In this document: positions 1 through 9,247 of the stretch, piece after piece
Layout of the letters: each line of letters opens with the position of its first letter
How positions within the stretch are numbered: the stretch's first letter is position 1
Assembly (NCBI RefSeq): GCF_001187555.1
Contig: NZ_LFIJ01000002.1
Coordinates: 284,716 to 348,715, forward strand
Reading direction: 5' to 3'
Length of the DNA stretch: 64,000 bases
From: Gilvimarinus polysaccharolyticus
GTDB taxonomy: Bacteria > Pseudomonadota > Gammaproteobacteria > Pseudomonadales > Cellvibrionaceae
Notes under the pieces: generated by a model
The model's database searches: none
What the model was told of the DNA's origin: nothing
What the model saw: only the letters and a program-made list of their open reading frames with translations
Translations under genes and position numbers: made by a program

Positions 1-11
1 CCAAGAAGGGA

Positions 12-25
12 TGTTATCGCTAACA
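12..25. promoter_or_regulatory. LacI-type palindromic operator candidate
   Basis: The 14-mer TGTTATCGCTAACA is a near-perfect palindrome with a central CG, the usual form of LacI/GalR-family operators. It lies at the very edge of the window beyond the 3' end of the GH3 gene, so it more likely serves a gene to the left, outside the window. The partner regulator is not visible. Confidence 0.35.
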
Positions 26-123
26 GTTAATTTATGAAAAAAACATCAAAGAACTGTGCCTTTCGTAAAGTCTCAAACACTCAGCCGTTAACGATAGCAC
101 TGACAATACCACTACAAGCCCTG

Positions 124-152
124 ACTCCCCGTGGCGCTTAGCCACCGGGAGT
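124..152 (-). terminator. hairpin after GH3 gene
   Basis: ACTCCCcGTGGC (124-135) pairs with GCCACCGGGAGT (141-152) around a 5-nt loop, 13 bp past the GH3 stop on the minus strand. No clear U-tract follows, so it may be a weak or factor-assisted terminator, or an RNA-stabilising hairpin. Confidence 0.35.
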
Positions 153-164
153 TAGCAAGCGTCA

Positions 165-2621
165 TTATTTAATAGCGACCTTCGTTAAATAAGCTTTTTG
201 CTGAGTGATATCAACAACCTCGCCTGCCACAGAGAATTCACCGCGGGCGCGAATGTCAGCCGACGAGCTTCCGACCATCACATCAAACACACCAGGCTCT
301 AAGATATAGCGCATATCGCGATCATAAAAACCCAGCTGGTTAGCGGCTAATTGAAAGCTAACTGTGCGGCTTTGACCTGGTTCAAGCTCTACCCGAGTAA
401 AGCCTTTAAGCTCTTGTACCGGGCGCGTCAAGCTGGCGACTTTGTCGTGCAAATACAATTGCACAACTTCAGTGCCAGCGCGTTTACCACTATTAGTTAC
501 TTTAACACTTAGGGTTACGTTGCCGCCGGCTTTAACCGGGCTGCCCTTAACCGTAATATCTCCGTAGCTAAAATTCGTATAGCTAAGGCCATGACCAAAG
601 GGGTATAGAGGCGATGCATCACTAAATGCGTAGCCGCGCTTGGCGGTACCTTTATGGTTGTAGTACACCGGCAGTTGACCCACCGAGCGCGGCACCGTTA
701 CCGGCAACTTACCACCTGGGTTAACATCACCAAATACGCTACGCGCAACGGCATGACCCGCCTCTTGACCGAGATACCACAACTCCATAATGGCAGGCGC
801 TTTGTCAGCCAATTCCGGAATTGCCAAGGGCCGTCCGTTTTGCAACAACACGACAGTGGGCGTACCAGTTGCTAAAACTTTCTCTACCAGCTCGCGCTGA
901 TCCCCGAGCAACTGTAAATCAGTACGATCACCTAAATGGCTTTCGGCCCAACCTTCACGAGAAGTTTGCTCGTTACCACCAACCACCACTAAGGCCAAAT
1001 CACTGCCGGCAGCAAGTTTAACCGCCTCTGCCATCAAGCCGCGCTTGTCCTCGGCCGTAGCCAGTACGATTGCATCAGTATTCCAACGCTCTTTAGAGCG
1101 AGTATTGGCCGCCACAGAGTCAGCTCCCGCCTCACCTGCATCAATCGTCAAACGAGTACCACGGGCAAACTTCACCTCAGCTTGACCATCCAAGTAACTC
1201 TTTACACCTTCAAGAATACTCACCGTATGACGTGGCACATCACTGTAACCGCCCAACATTCCCTCATCGGCATGGGGACCGACAACCGCAACCGACTTTA
1301 ATTTTTTAGCATCGATCGGCAACAGGTCAGCATCATTTTTTAACAACACTATCGCCTGCTCGGCAACTTTAAGAGCTAATGCTTGGTGCTCGGCATTGCC
1401 AACAAAAGCATCAACTCCCTCGGTATTTACGTAAGGGCTTTCAAATAAACCCAGCATAAATTTTTCGCGCAACACACGGGCCACAGCGGTATCGATTAGC
1501 GACTCTTCCACTTTGCCTTGTTCAACTAAGCTTACAAGCTCAAGGTAAGTATCACCGTCCGGTAGCTCCATATCCACGCCAGCTTGCAACGCAGCCACAG
1601 CGGCCTCGGCCTTAGTGGCAACAATATTATGCCGAGTCATCAACTCGGCAATGGCATAATAGTCGCTCACCAACACCCCATCAAAACCCCACTCACCGCG
1701 CAGGATATCATTCAATAACTGACCATTAGCGTGTGATGGTACGCCGTCAATTTCATTGTAAGATGCCATTACGCTGCGCGCGCCTGCGAGCTTAACCGCC
1801 GCCTCAAATGGAAACAAAAATACTTCGCGCAAGGTGCGCTCACCAACTGGAGTCGGTGCGATATTCATGCCCCCGGTAGGCTCGCCATGACCGGCCAAAT
1901 GCTTAAGCGTGGCAATAACTCGGTCGCGGCCAATTGTATCGTCAGCCCCCTGAAAACCACGTACCGCGGCAACACCCATTTCGGCAATTAAGTAAGGGTC
2001 CTCGCCCATAGTTTCTTCAATACGGCCCCAGCGCGGATCGCGCGCCACATCTAAAATAGGGGTCAACGCCTGCTGCCCACCGCGACGACGCACTTCGGCC
2101 GCGGTAACCGTGTACATTTGCTCGATCAGCGCAGGGTTCCAAGTGCTCGCCAAACCAATTGCTTGCGGAAAGCTTGTTGCATCGCGTGCGGCATGGCCGT
2201 GCAAGGCCTCTTCATGAAAAATAGCAGGAATTCCCAAGCGAGTATTCTCGACCAGCCAACGCTGCGCGGCATTTACAAACGCAACCGTCTGCTCTGGCGT
2301 TTTGTTGGCGGTAACCTGCGCTTTGTTTTCGGCAGGCCGAGCGATTTGACCAATCCCCAAACCCAAAATATCTTTTGCTTTAACGTCGGTAAATACACCG
2401 GCATCTGTTTCTAACTCTTGTCGCGCTGCCCAAACGGCCTGCAACTGCGAGACCTTTTCCTCTAAGCTCATGCGTCCCAATAAATCATTCACTCGCGCAT
2501 CTACCGACAAATTCGGATTTTTATAAGCGAGTTCGTCAGCGGCGGAAACAGTTGTGGCGCTGCTAAAACCTGCACCAATTAACACTATCATCGATAAAAT
2601 TCGTGCTCTGCAAATCATCAT
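165..2621 (-). CDS. secreted GH3 beta-glucosidase/beta-xylosidase
   Basis: Glycoside hydrolase family 3 exo-acting enzyme that removes terminal beta-linked glucose or xylose from oligosaccharides. The 818-residue protein begins with a signal peptide (about residues 1-28, ending near SAA), followed by the GH3 TIM barrel (NPNLSVDARVNDLLGRMSLEEK start motif; KHLAGHGEP). The nucleophile motif GVLVSDYYAI places the catalytic aspartate at D320. The second GH3 domain with GGNEQTSREGW follows, then a C-terminal fibronectin-III-like domain (about 725-800) typical of BglX-type enzymes. It is read in the same direction as xylA but lies beyond xylA's terminator, so it has its own promoter in 2622-2700. 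The neighbouring xylose genes favour xylo-oligosaccharides as substrate, but the family alone cannot separate glucosidase from xylosidase. Confidence 0.9.
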   Translation of the reverse strand: MMICRARILSMIVLIGAGFSSATTVSAADELAYKNPNLSVDARVNDLLGRMSLEEKVSQLQAVWAARQELETDAGVFTDVKAKDILGLGIGQIARPAENKAQVTANKTPEQTVAFVNAAQRWLVENTRLGIPAIFHEEALHGHAARDATSFPQAIGLASTWNPALIEQMYTVTAAEVRRRGGQQALTPILDVARDPRWGRIEETMGEDPYLIAEMGVAAVRGFQGADDTIGRDRVIATLKHLAGHGEPTGGMNIAPTPVGERTLREVFLFPFEAAVKLAGARSVMASYNEIDGVPSHANGQLLNDILRGEWGFDGVLVSDYYAIAELMTRHNIVATKAEAAVAALQAGVDMELPDGDTYLELVSLVEQGKVEESLIDTAVARVLREKFMLGLFESPYVNTEGVDAFVGNAEHQALALKVAEQAIVLLKNDADLLPIDAKKLKSVAVVGPHADEGMLGGYSDVPRHTVSILEGVKSYLDGQAEVKFARGTRLTIDAGEAGADSVAANTRSKERWNTDAIVLATAEDKRGLMAEAVKLAAGSDLALVVVGGNEQTSREGWAESHLGDRTDLQLLGDQRELVEKVLATGTPTVVLLQNGRPLAIPELADKAPAIMELWYLGQEAGHAVARSVFGDVNPGGKLPVTVPRSVGQLPVYYNHKGTAKRGYAFSDASPLYPFGHGLSYTNFSYGDITVKGSPVKAGGNVTLSVKVTNSGKRAGTEVVQLYLHDKVASLTRPVQELKGFTRVELEPGQSRTVSFQLAANQLGFYDRDMRYILEPGVFDVMVGSSSADIRARGEFSVAGEVVDITQQKAYLTKVAIK

Positions 2622-2700
2622 GCCTTTGCCTCTCGTATTATTATAAATGTTGTCTGCCTACCAATTCGGACGACGCAGCCACAGACAAAAATAAGTTTAA

Positions 2701-2746
2701 AAAAAAACGGGCTGCAGCTCTCACGTAAAGAGCAGCAAACCCGTTT
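2701..2746 (-). terminator. Rho-independent terminator of the xyl operon
   Basis: On the minus strand AAACGGG and GAGC/GCTC arms form a long hairpin that ends in CCCGTTT followed by a run of Ts, starting about 35 bp after the xylA stop. It ends the xylB-epimerase-xylA transcript and separates it from the GH3 gene. Confidence 0.8.
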
Positions 2747-2780
2747 TAATAAAGTCATTTAACCGACTTCTAAAATATCG

Positions 2781-4112
2781 TTAGCGCACAAAGCGGTTGA
2801 TGATATTTTCATACAGCTCTTGCTGCCCGCTGGTCTGTGCAGGCTCGCCATTAGCGTTACCTATCGCAGCCAAAGCCTCTAAGCTCAGCTCACCCGCCGC
2901 AAACTTGGCACCCTCGCCAGCGTTAAAAGTGGCATAGCGCTCTTTGCGCATGGCTTCAAGCTTGGAGTTTTGCAGCAAGTCATCAGCAATAATCAATGAA
3001 CGAGCAAATACGTCCATACCGCCAATGTGACCGTGGAAAGTATCAACCAAATCGGTCGAGTTGCGACGACGCTTGGCATCAAAGTTAACACCACCCCCAG
3101 CCCAACCGCCAGCGCGCAACATAACCAACATCATTTCAACAGTCTCGTTGATGTTGTACGGGAACTGATCGGTATCCCACTGGTTTTGATAGTCGCCACG
3201 GTTGGCATCGATCGAGCCCAACATTCCAGCGTTAGCCGCCACTTGCATCTCATGATCCATCGTGTGACTGGCCAGAGTTGCGTGATTGGTTTCGATGTTT
3301 AATTTAAAGTCTTTGTCTAAACCGTGGTGACGCAAAAAGCCGATCACAGTTTCGCTGTCAAAGTCGTACTGATGCTTTGATGGCTCCATTGGCTTTGGCT
3401 CAATTAAGAAGCTACCGGTAAAGCCGTTGGCGCGACCGTAGTCGCGGGCCATAGTTAAAAAGCGCGCCATGTTCTCTTGCTCGCGACCGATATCGGTATT
3501 TAGCAAGCTCATGTAACCTTCACGGCCACCCCAGAATACGTAGTTCTCGCCGCCCAGTGCGATGGTCGCATCGATGGCATCTTTCAGCTGAGCGCCGGCA
3601 AACGCTACAACGTTAAAATCTGGGTTGGTAGAGGCGCCATTCATAAAACGCGGGTTAGAAAACAAGTTGGCGGTGCCCCACAACAACTTCATTCCAGAAG
3701 CGTCTTGTTTTTCTTTGGCCCAGCCAGTCCACTGCTGTAAACGCTGCTGAGTTTCGGCGCGGCTAGCGCCTTCCTCAATAACATCCACATCGTGGAAGCA
3801 ATAAAATGGAGTGCCGATTTTAGTGAAAAACTCAAATGCAGCATCAAGCTTCATACGCGCACGAGTCTCGGCATCTTGACCTTCGTTCCACGGAAACTGT
3901 AGTGGCCCCGGACCAAACGGATCGTGGCCAGCACCACAAAAGGTATGCCAGTAACAAGTTGCAAAACGCAAATGCTCCTTTAGGGTTTTACCGGCAACAA
4001 CGCGATTCTCGTCGTACCATTTAAACGCTAAAGGGTTGTCCGACTCGGGGCCTTCGTAGGCAATCTTACCCACACCCTTAAAATATTCTTTATCACCAAT
4101 GAGTACGCTCAT
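2781..4112 (-). CDS. xylA: xylose isomerase
   Basis: Cytoplasmic enzyme converting D-xylose to D-xylulose, the first step of the isomerase pathway. The 443-residue length and sequence fit the long (class II) XylA type. The N-terminal [18 protein letters not shown] segment, the active-site motif FHDVD (H107, D110), the metal-binding stretch GSFLIEPKP and the C-terminal [13 protein letters not shown] motif are all present. It is the last gene of the minus-strand operon xylB, epimerase, xylA, 61 bp after the epimerase stop and just before a strong terminator. Expression is probably controlled from the promoter upstream of xylB, which carries a copy of the 27-bp inverted repeat described at 6681. 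Confidence 0.97.
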   Translation of the reverse strand: MSVLIGDKEYFKGVGKIAYEGPESDNPLAFKWYDENRVVAGKTLKEHLRFATCYWHTFCGAGHDPFGPGPLQFPWNEGQDAETRARMKLDAAFEFFTKIGTPFYCFHDVDVIEEGASRAETQQRLQQWTGWAKEKQDASGMKLLWGTANLFSNPRFMNGASTNPDFNVVAFAGAQLKDAIDATIALGGENYVFWGGREGYMSLLNTDIGREQENMARFLTMARDYGRANGFTGSFLIEPKPMEPSKHQYDFDSETVIGFLRHHGLDKDFKLNIETNHATLASHTMDHEMQVAANAGMLGSIDANRGDYQNQWDTDQFPYNINETVEMMLVMLRAGGWAGGGVNFDAKRRRNSTDLVDTFHGHIGGMDVFARSLIIADDLLQNSKLEAMRKERYATFNAGEGAKFAAGELSLEALAAIGNANGEPAQTSGQQELYENIINRFVR

Positions 4113-4173
4113 ATCAAATCACCTTTGCTTGAGTCAGCAGTTACCTGAAGGTACTGCTTAGCCTATTAAGTCG

Positions 4174-5094
4174 TTAAACCTGTTTCATCAAACGCACACC
4201 AAATGCGCCTTGATATTGCTGGCCGGGTTCAAGTATTTGCAACCCCTCACCAGTATTCAATGCATCAATACCGCCACTCATCGGCTCGACCGCGAGCGAC
4301 TGCCGCTCAGGCGGCGTGTATAACTGCAAAAAATTCATTCCATAAGCGCCGGTTTGTTGCCATAACTCCAGCCCATAACCGACACTCTTACTGTAAAACC
4401 TAACGTACTGCTCCCCGCCACTGTCAGCACTCAACACAAAACAATTATCCAGTTGTGTGTCAGTTAATGACATCGACTGGGTAAACCGCTCGTCGATTGT
4501 ATGCCCTCCGGTAGGCAACATACGCTCGTCAATTTCGCAACGTTGCATAGGCGGCGTTTGTAATTGGCACTCGGCCAAGTCACAGCCCAAGGTGTAATAA
4601 GGGTGCCAGCCGATGACAACGGGTATCGCGCAATCATCGCGATTAGTCACCGTCAACTCAACATCTAAAGCCCCCTCGGCACGCAAGGTGTAAACCAACT
4701 CAACGGCAGCGGCAAAAGGATATCCCGCCTCTGCCGTTGAGTTGTAGCGCAAAGTAACGCTGTGCGCTGTGGCCGTTTGCTCTTCGGCAATAATGTTAGC
4801 GGCTGTACGATACAAAAAACCGTGCAATGCAGTTTGTGTGACCGCTTCATTGACGGCAAACTGATGCGACTTACCGGCAAATTGATAACGTCCATCACGC
4901 AAACGATTAGCAAATGGAAACAATACTGCACTGCGGTAGCCAGGGTTATGCGGCAGCTCGGAGCAAACAACCCCATCAATCACATTACGCACACCGACAG
5001 GAGTAGCAAACTCCAGCTCATTGATCATTCCGCCCAACTCTGGGTAGAGTGTCGCGGTCGATGAGCCCGCCTGTAACTGGATCGCTTTAGTCAT
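4174..5094 (-). CDS. aldose 1-epimerase (mutarotase)
   Basis: Galactose-mutarotase-fold protein that interconverts alpha and beta anomers of aldoses. Between xylB and xylA it most likely supplies the anomer used by xylose isomerase. Visible family motifs are FPFANRLRDG, TALHGFLYR (catalytic-type His), VIGWHPYY (second His) and LAVEPMSGG (catalytic-type Glu near the C-terminus). The ATG at 5094 is preferred over a TTG two codons upstream. It starts 14 bp after the xylB stop, so the two genes are probably co-transcribed and perhaps translationally coupled. The specificity for xylose is inferred from context. Confidence 0.88.
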   Translation of the reverse strand: MTKAIQLQAGSSTATLYPELGGMINELEFATPVGVRNVIDGVVCSELPHNPGYRSAVLFPFANRLRDGRYQFAGKSHQFAVNEAVTQTALHGFLYRTAANIIAEEQTATAHSVTLRYNSTAEAGYPFAAAVELVYTLRAEGALDVELTVTNRDDCAIPVVIGWHPYYTLGCDLAECQLQTPPMQRCEIDERMLPTGGHTIDERFTQSMSLTDTQLDNCFVLSADSGGEQYVRFYSKSVGYGLELWQQTGAYGMNFLQLYTPPERQSLAVEPMSGGIDALNTGEGLQILEPGQQYQGAFGVRLMKQV

Positions 5095-5108
5095 GAGCAA
5101 CGACCGCT

Positions 5109-6596
5109 TTACTTAACGCTAGGCAGCTGATCCTGCCATGCTTGGTAAGCAGCCTGATATTCATCGGCTTGCGCACTGTTGGGTTCAATCACATCTATAC
5201 GATCTAAACCGGCAAACGCTTCGCTCGCACTGGCATAATAACCTCGGCCTAATGCCGCACCGCGCGCCGCACCCGCTGCGCCATCGGTGTCATACACCTC
5301 GATAGCCGCCTGGGTAGTGTTAGCAAACGTCTGCGCAAAAACATCACTCAAAAACATATTGCCCTTGGCCACCTTAATAACCTCACAGCTACCGCCCAGA
5401 CTTTTTAATACGTCAAAGCCTTGATTAAGCGCAAACACAATGCCCTCTTGTGCGGCTCGTACCATATGCCCTAAACCGTGACGGTTAAAATCAATATTCC
5501 GAATGTGAGCACCAAGATTCTGGTTTTGGTAGATACGCTCTGCACCATTGCCAAATGGATGAAATACTAAACCTTCACTGCCCACCGGCACTTTGGTGGC
5601 TAAATCGTTTAACAACGGATAACTGACTTCACCGCCGGTCGCGAGCATTTGCCGCAACCAGCTGTACAACCGACCGGTGCCATTGACGCACACCAATACA
5701 CCATTGCGGCGCTCAGCCTCGGTATCGGTTACATGCACAAATGTATTCACACGCGATAGCCGATCGGCAGCATTGTTATCTGTCACACCGTAAATAACTC
5801 CTGAAGTTCCGGCAGTGGCAGCCACTTCTCCGGCCTGCAGAACATTCAAACTAAAGGCGTTATTAGGCTGGTCGCCCGCGCGATAACTGATCTTGACCCC
5901 ACGTTTTAAGCCAAGTTCGGCAGCAACAGCATCACTCACGGTACTTTGCTCGCCGATGTTAGGCACAATCGTGGGCAATAACGCCTGCGACATTCCCCAG
6001 TGCGCCAACAACTGCGACGCTGGCGCACGCTCGAGGTAATCCCAGAAAATGCCTTCTGAAAGCCCCGAAGACGTAGTCGTAATCTCACCCGACAAACGCA
6101 TAGCAATAAAATCACCGGGCAACATCACTTTGTGCACACGAGCAAAAAGTTCTGGCTCATTCTCTTGCACCCAACGCAGTTTCGCCGCGGTAAAGTTACC
6201 GGGTGAATTGAGCAGGTGATCAAAACAGTAGTCATCGCCCAGCGCTTCTAACGCGGCTTGACCATACGGTACGGCACGGCTATCACACCAGATAATAGAA
6301 GGCCGTAATACCTGTTGCTGCTCATCGACCAACACCAAACCATGCATTTGATAAGCGATGCCAACCGCGTCAATCTGTTTCAGATCAACTTCAGTGGTAG
6401 CGGCAATTTTTGCCAACCCTTGCTTAACACACTCCCACCAAGCATTGGGGTCTTGCTCTGCAAAACCGACTTGAGGACTGCTGATTTCAAGCTCCACCTC
6501 GGGGTAAGAGGTTGTGGCTAAAGTGCGACCTGAGGCACCATCAATAACCGCAAGTTTGGTAGACGAGCTACCTATATCGATACCGAGAAATATCAT
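5109..6596 (-). CDS. xylB: xylulokinase
   Basis: FGGY-family kinase that phosphorylates D-xylulose to xylulose-5-phosphate, feeding the pentose phosphate pathway. The 495-residue protein shows the N-terminal phosphate-binding motif GIDIGSSSTK, the substrate motif MHGLV, the FGGY signature region LPGDFIAMRLSGE, the catalytic AGDQ motif (D242) and the C-terminal ATP-binding region DGAAGAARGAALG. It is the first gene of the minus-strand xyl operon and is divergent from the Nudix regulator at 6884. The 287-bp intergenic region contains the degenerate operator copy at 6681-6707, about 85 bp upstream of the start. Confidence 0.96.
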   Translation of the reverse strand: MIFLGIDIGSSSTKLAVIDGASGRTLATTSYPEVELEISSPQVGFAEQDPNAWWECVKQGLAKIAATTEVDLKQIDAVGIAYQMHGLVLVDEQQQVLRPSIIWCDSRAVPYGQAALEALGDDYCFDHLLNSPGNFTAAKLRWVQENEPELFARVHKVMLPGDFIAMRLSGEITTTSSGLSEGIFWDYLERAPASQLLAHWGMSQALLPTIVPNIGEQSTVSDAVAAELGLKRGVKISYRAGDQPNNAFSLNVLQAGEVAATAGTSGVIYGVTDNNAADRLSRVNTFVHVTDTEAERRNGVLVCVNGTGRLYSWLRQMLATGGEVSYPLLNDLATKVPVGSEGLVFHPFGNGAERIYQNQNLGAHIRNIDFNRHGLGHMVRAAQEGIVFALNQGFDVLKSLGGSCEVIKVAKGNMFLSDVFAQTFANTTQAAIEVYDTDGAAGAARGAALGRGYYASASEAFAGLDRIDVIEPNSAQADEYQAAYQAWQDQLPSVK

Positions 6597-6680
6597 GGCT
6601 TCCCACTTATTGTGTTTTTACCTAGTCATCAGCTCGCAACCTACCAGTAGCCGACACTTATATACATTACAGCAAATAAT

Positions 6681-6707
6681 AGCTTATTGTCTTTTTGACC
6701 ACAAGGC
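6681..6707. promoter_or_regulatory. putative Nudix-regulator operator, copy 1 (xylB side)
   Basis: AGCTTATTGT (6681-6690), a 7-bp spacer, then ACCACAAGGC (6698-6707). It is a degenerate match to the two much better copies at 7712 and 9853 (arms ATCTTATRGT and ACYATAAGAT, the same 7-bp spacer). It lies between xylB and the Nudix regulator gene. A further single half-site, ATCATATAGT, lies at 6813-6822 near the likely regulator promoter. Function is inferred from repetition and position. Confidence 0.5.
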
Positions 6708-6883
6708 TTTTGCTTGAATTTTTACCCAAACTCGTCCAAATTAGCTTGCCATACTGCAAAGAGCCACTCAATCAGCTATTTCGAGACAAAAAAGATCGAA
6801 TATAAAAGTGGTATCATATAGTAAAATCGCGCCTCGCTTGTTATTGGCGCATATCGACTCAATCACTCCAGCCGGATAAGACA

Positions 6884-7612
6884 GTGCCAGATACAGATCA
6901 CCCCTACAGTAATCATGTTGAGCCAGCGCGCACCCCCAGCAACGTAATCCAGGCGCTGTCCATCGACAACCTAATTTTTGGTTTAGACAATGGCAACCTA
7001 GATATCTTGCTGATTAAGCACCGCGACGGTATCAGCAAAGGCCGCTGGGGACTACCTGGTGGCTGGATTCGCTATGACGAGAATTTACGCGACGCCGCAA
7101 CTCGGCATCTTAACGAGCTCACCGGCGTGCAAAACATCTACCTAGAACAACTAAAAACCTTTGGGCGCGTCGACCGCTTCCCAAATGAGCGCGTTGTCAC
7201 CATAGCCTATTACGCCTTAGTCAGCGCCGAAGACTACAGCTTAGTGGCCGGCAACGGCGCGGCTGATGCCAGCTGGTTTAGTGTCCGCGACCTACCTAAG
7301 CTTATTTATGATCATACCGAGATTTTGCAATACGGGATTGAATTTTTGCAGCAGCAAGTACGCCGTCGCCCCATTGGTTTTAATCTGCTGCCAGAAAAAT
7401 TCACCCTATTAGAGCTTCAAGATTTATACGAAGGGGTTTTGGGCACTAAGCTCGACAAACCTAATTTTCGGCGCAAAATCATGAAAATGAACCTGCTCGC
7501 CAGCTGCGACGAAAAACAACAAGGCGTCGCTCATCGTGCCGCCAAGCTTTACCGCTTTGATGAACAAGCTTACCAAGCACTTACCGAAAAAGGCTTTTCG
7601 TTCGAGATCTAA
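6884..7612 (+). CDS. Nudix-related transcriptional regulator (NrtR/AraR-like), probable pentose regulator
   Basis: A 242-residue protein with an N-terminal Nudix fold (about 25-160) and a C-terminal winged-helix part (about 170-240). This is the architecture of NrtR-family regulators, whose members include sugar regulators such as AraR of Bacteroides. The Nudix box is degenerate: after GGWIRYDENLRDAATR the catalytic REUxEE core reads RHLNEL, so hydrolase activity is probably lost and the domain is more likely a ligand sensor. The start is GTG at 6884 with a weak GGATAAG upstream. It is divergent from xylB. Three copies of one 27-bp inverted repeat lie nearby (6681, 7712, 9853), in front of xylB and of the mannonate/GH43 genes, and are its likely operators. 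Ligand and sign of regulation cannot be read from sequence. Confidence 0.8.
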   Translation: MPDTDHPYSNHVEPARTPSNVIQALSIDNLIFGLDNGNLDILLIKHRDGISKGRWGLPGGWIRYDENLRDAATRHLNELTGVQNIYLEQLKTFGRVDRFPNERVVTIAYYALVSAEDYSLVAGNGAADASWFSVRDLPKLIYDHTEILQYGIEFLQQQVRRRPIGFNLLPEKFTLLELQDLYEGVLGTKLDKPNFRRKIMKMNLLASCDEKQQGVAHRAAKLYRFDEQAYQALTEKGFSFEI

Positions 7613-7711
7613 CCCCCCCAAATAAGCGCCCCTAGGGCGCTGCCCCCAGCTACCTGCAATTTTTTTATAATTTTTTTATCGCAACACTTGAGGTTTTCGT
7701 TATTTTTGACT

Positions 7712-7738
7712 ATCTTATAGTTCTGCTGACCATAAGAT
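7712..7738. promoter_or_regulatory. putative Nudix-regulator operator, copy 2
   Basis: ATCTTATAGT (7712-7721), 7-bp spacer, ACCATAAGAT (7729-7738). The arms differ from the 9853 copy only in the R/Y position, so the two copies are near mirror images. It lies about 100 bp after the regulator's stop and before a region with no recognisable gene. Confidence 0.6.
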
Positions 7739-7777
7739 GACACATTGCGGTCAATAGATATCCTCCACAAGGAGACC

Positions 7778-7816
7778 ATGATATTGCTGACTATGACTCA
7801 CAAGAAGTCACTTTAA
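7778..7816 (+). CDS. 12-residue micro-ORF behind a strong ribosome binding site
   Basis: ATG at 7778 preceded by AAGGAG at 5-nt spacing, then 12 codons and TAA. The RBS is better than that of most genes here and it sits 40 bp after operator copy 2. It could be a leader peptide, or the start of a gene whose body has been lost. No homologue is recognised and translation is unproven. Confidence 0.25.
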   Translation: MILLTMTHKKSL

Positions 7817-8324
7817 TAAAAACCAGTTAGGCACACATTCGCTAACGAGCAACGATTCTTTTCCAGCTCTTTGCCCAAACAGCTGGAACACGATGCCACC
7901 AAGCCCAATATATTCGGCAAAAGGCGGCAGCTCTTTGCGTTTGCTTATAAATAATAATCAAAGGATGGGTAATACCAACATGCATACGCCCTTTCGTTCA
8001 TTGATATCGGTTGCCGGCGAGCTCCAGCTATTTAACCGTCAACCCACAAGTAACAAACTTTTGCTTGGTGAACGACCGCACACTGCCATCCATAATCTCA
8101 ACACTCATAGCCCCAGCAAGTAAGCAGCCCTACCGCAGAGGCTGGTCACAGTGAGCTTATAGATTAACCTAGATTTCACACATTACGGCTTTACACCACT
8201 GATTTTGACATGACTTTGAAAAGAAAACCGTTATCAATACCGACGAGTTAAAACCCAGTTATCTCGGCACCTCCGAGAGCTGTCGCCGGTAAATCTAAAA
8301 CACGAGGCAACCTCAGGAAGCTTT

Positions 8325-8357
8325 CCCCAGTTGGAGTCATCCACTGGGGTTTTTTTT
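8325..8357 (+). terminator. Rho-independent terminator
   Basis: CCCCAGT (8325-8331) pairs with ACTGGGG (8343-8349), followed by eight Ts. No gene of normal size ends just before it on the plus strand, so it ends either regulator read-through or an RNA starting near the 7712 operator. Confidence 0.8.
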
Positions 8358-8453
8358 GCTTATAATTTTAAAAAGTTAACCGGCGAAATCTCGTTTACAC
8401 TGTTAAATACCGCTAATATAGTCCTCACATACTATTAATATTTAGGAGTTCTC

Positions 8454-8885
8454 ATGCCCTCAGTCGCCCGACTCACCGGCATCGTTTTAGTCACCGCACT
8501 GGTCAGTTGTAGTAACACGGCCAAGCTACCTAACATCTCATCGGTACTGCTTGATAGCACAGGCCAAAACGGTCGCGCCTGTATCAAGGCCAACGATATT
8601 CGCGGCTACGGTGTACTCGAGCAAGACGTGATTTCTATCGACGCTCGCAACCGTTATTACCTTGCGACGGTATTGCCCGGCTGCATCGATCTTGCAAGTT
8701 CCAGCCGCGCGATGTTTGGCAGCCGCTCATATGAAGTCTGTGGCGGCGGAATGGGACAGGTGCAGACAGGGGGCGACAATTGCACCATCCGCCATATTTT
8801 TGAGTTTGATAACCGTGAGGCCGCATTTGCCGCGCACGACAGCGCAGTTAAGGCCCGCAAAGCGGCAGCTGACAACACAGAGTAA
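8454..8885 (+). CDS. small lipoprotein, DUF6491-like
   Basis: A 143-residue predicted lipoprotein with a short signal sequence ending in the lipobox LVSC (Cys19). The mature part has CIKANDIRGYGVLEQDVISID, YYLATVLPGCIDL and a C-terminal CGGGMGQ...GGDNCTIRHIFEF segment with several conserved-looking cysteines. This resembles the uncharacterised DUF6491 family, recalled from pattern rather than searched. ATG at 8454 has a good TTTAGGAG ribosome binding site. It stands alone between the terminator at 8357 and the GNAT gene. Function unknown. Confidence 0.75.
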   Translation: MPSVARLTGIVLVTALVSCSNTAKLPNISSVLLDSTGQNGRACIKANDIRGYGVLEQDVISIDARNRYYLATVLPGCIDLASSSRAMFGSRSYEVCGGGMGQVQTGGDNCTIRHIFEFDNREAAFAAHDSAVKARKAAADNTE

Positions 8886-9247
8886 ACCGCATTTTAATGC
8901 CCTAGCCTTCCCTAACCAACAGCTAAGGCAACCCTGCCCACTTTACCTACCGAGACTGTCAGCAGGCCGCGCCATGCGGCTATAAGGCCGGACATCGAGT
9001 ATTGTGTTTTTATCCTGTATGAATGATATTGGCTCGGGCGCCTCCTTCACCGCTATGCCTACATTACGGCATATGCCCTAATGGCAGAGGGAAACCTACC
9101 ATTATTGCGCACCTGTACGGCAGACAAAATAGCATCACATTGTCCGCTTACGGTTAGTCACTACATACGGCTTGACACTTTACTGTACCAATCGTCTACA
9201 CTAAGTGTCTGCCGCATTACGCCCAGACATAACCTCGGAACACATTT
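8886..9247. other. intergenic region with candidate sigma70 promoter
   Basis: No gene seen. Near the right end TTGACA (9172-9177) precedes TACACT (9197-9202) at 19-bp spacing, with an alternative -10 at 16 bp, and probably drives the GNAT gene at 9248. The rest shows no structure that I can support. Confidence 0.35.

Larger units (their letters stand above)
7613..8453. other. 840-bp stretch without a convincing gene
   Basis: Contains a strong copy of the 27-bp operator (7712-7738), a Shine-Dalgarno-like CACAAGGAGACC followed by a 12-codon ORF (7778-7816), a hairpin TCCAGCT/AGCTGGA near 7863-7891, and a Rho-independent terminator at 8325-8357. No gene of normal size with good coding character is visible between the operator and the terminator. 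It may be an untranslated or small-RNA transcript, or the remains of a deleted regulated gene. Confidence 0.5.

Noticed and set aside
6884-7612. Nudix hydrolase (for example ADP-ribose or NADH pyrophosphatase)
   Set aside because: The catalytic REUxEE core is replaced by RHLNEL and a winged-helix-like C-terminal domain is present, so a regulator is the better call.
7893-8123. 76-codon plus-strand ORF in the long intergenic region
   Set aside because: Its first ATG lacks a ribosome binding site, the composition is not coding-like and no family is recognised. An internal ATG at 7981 has a weak GGATGG upstream but is equally unsupported.
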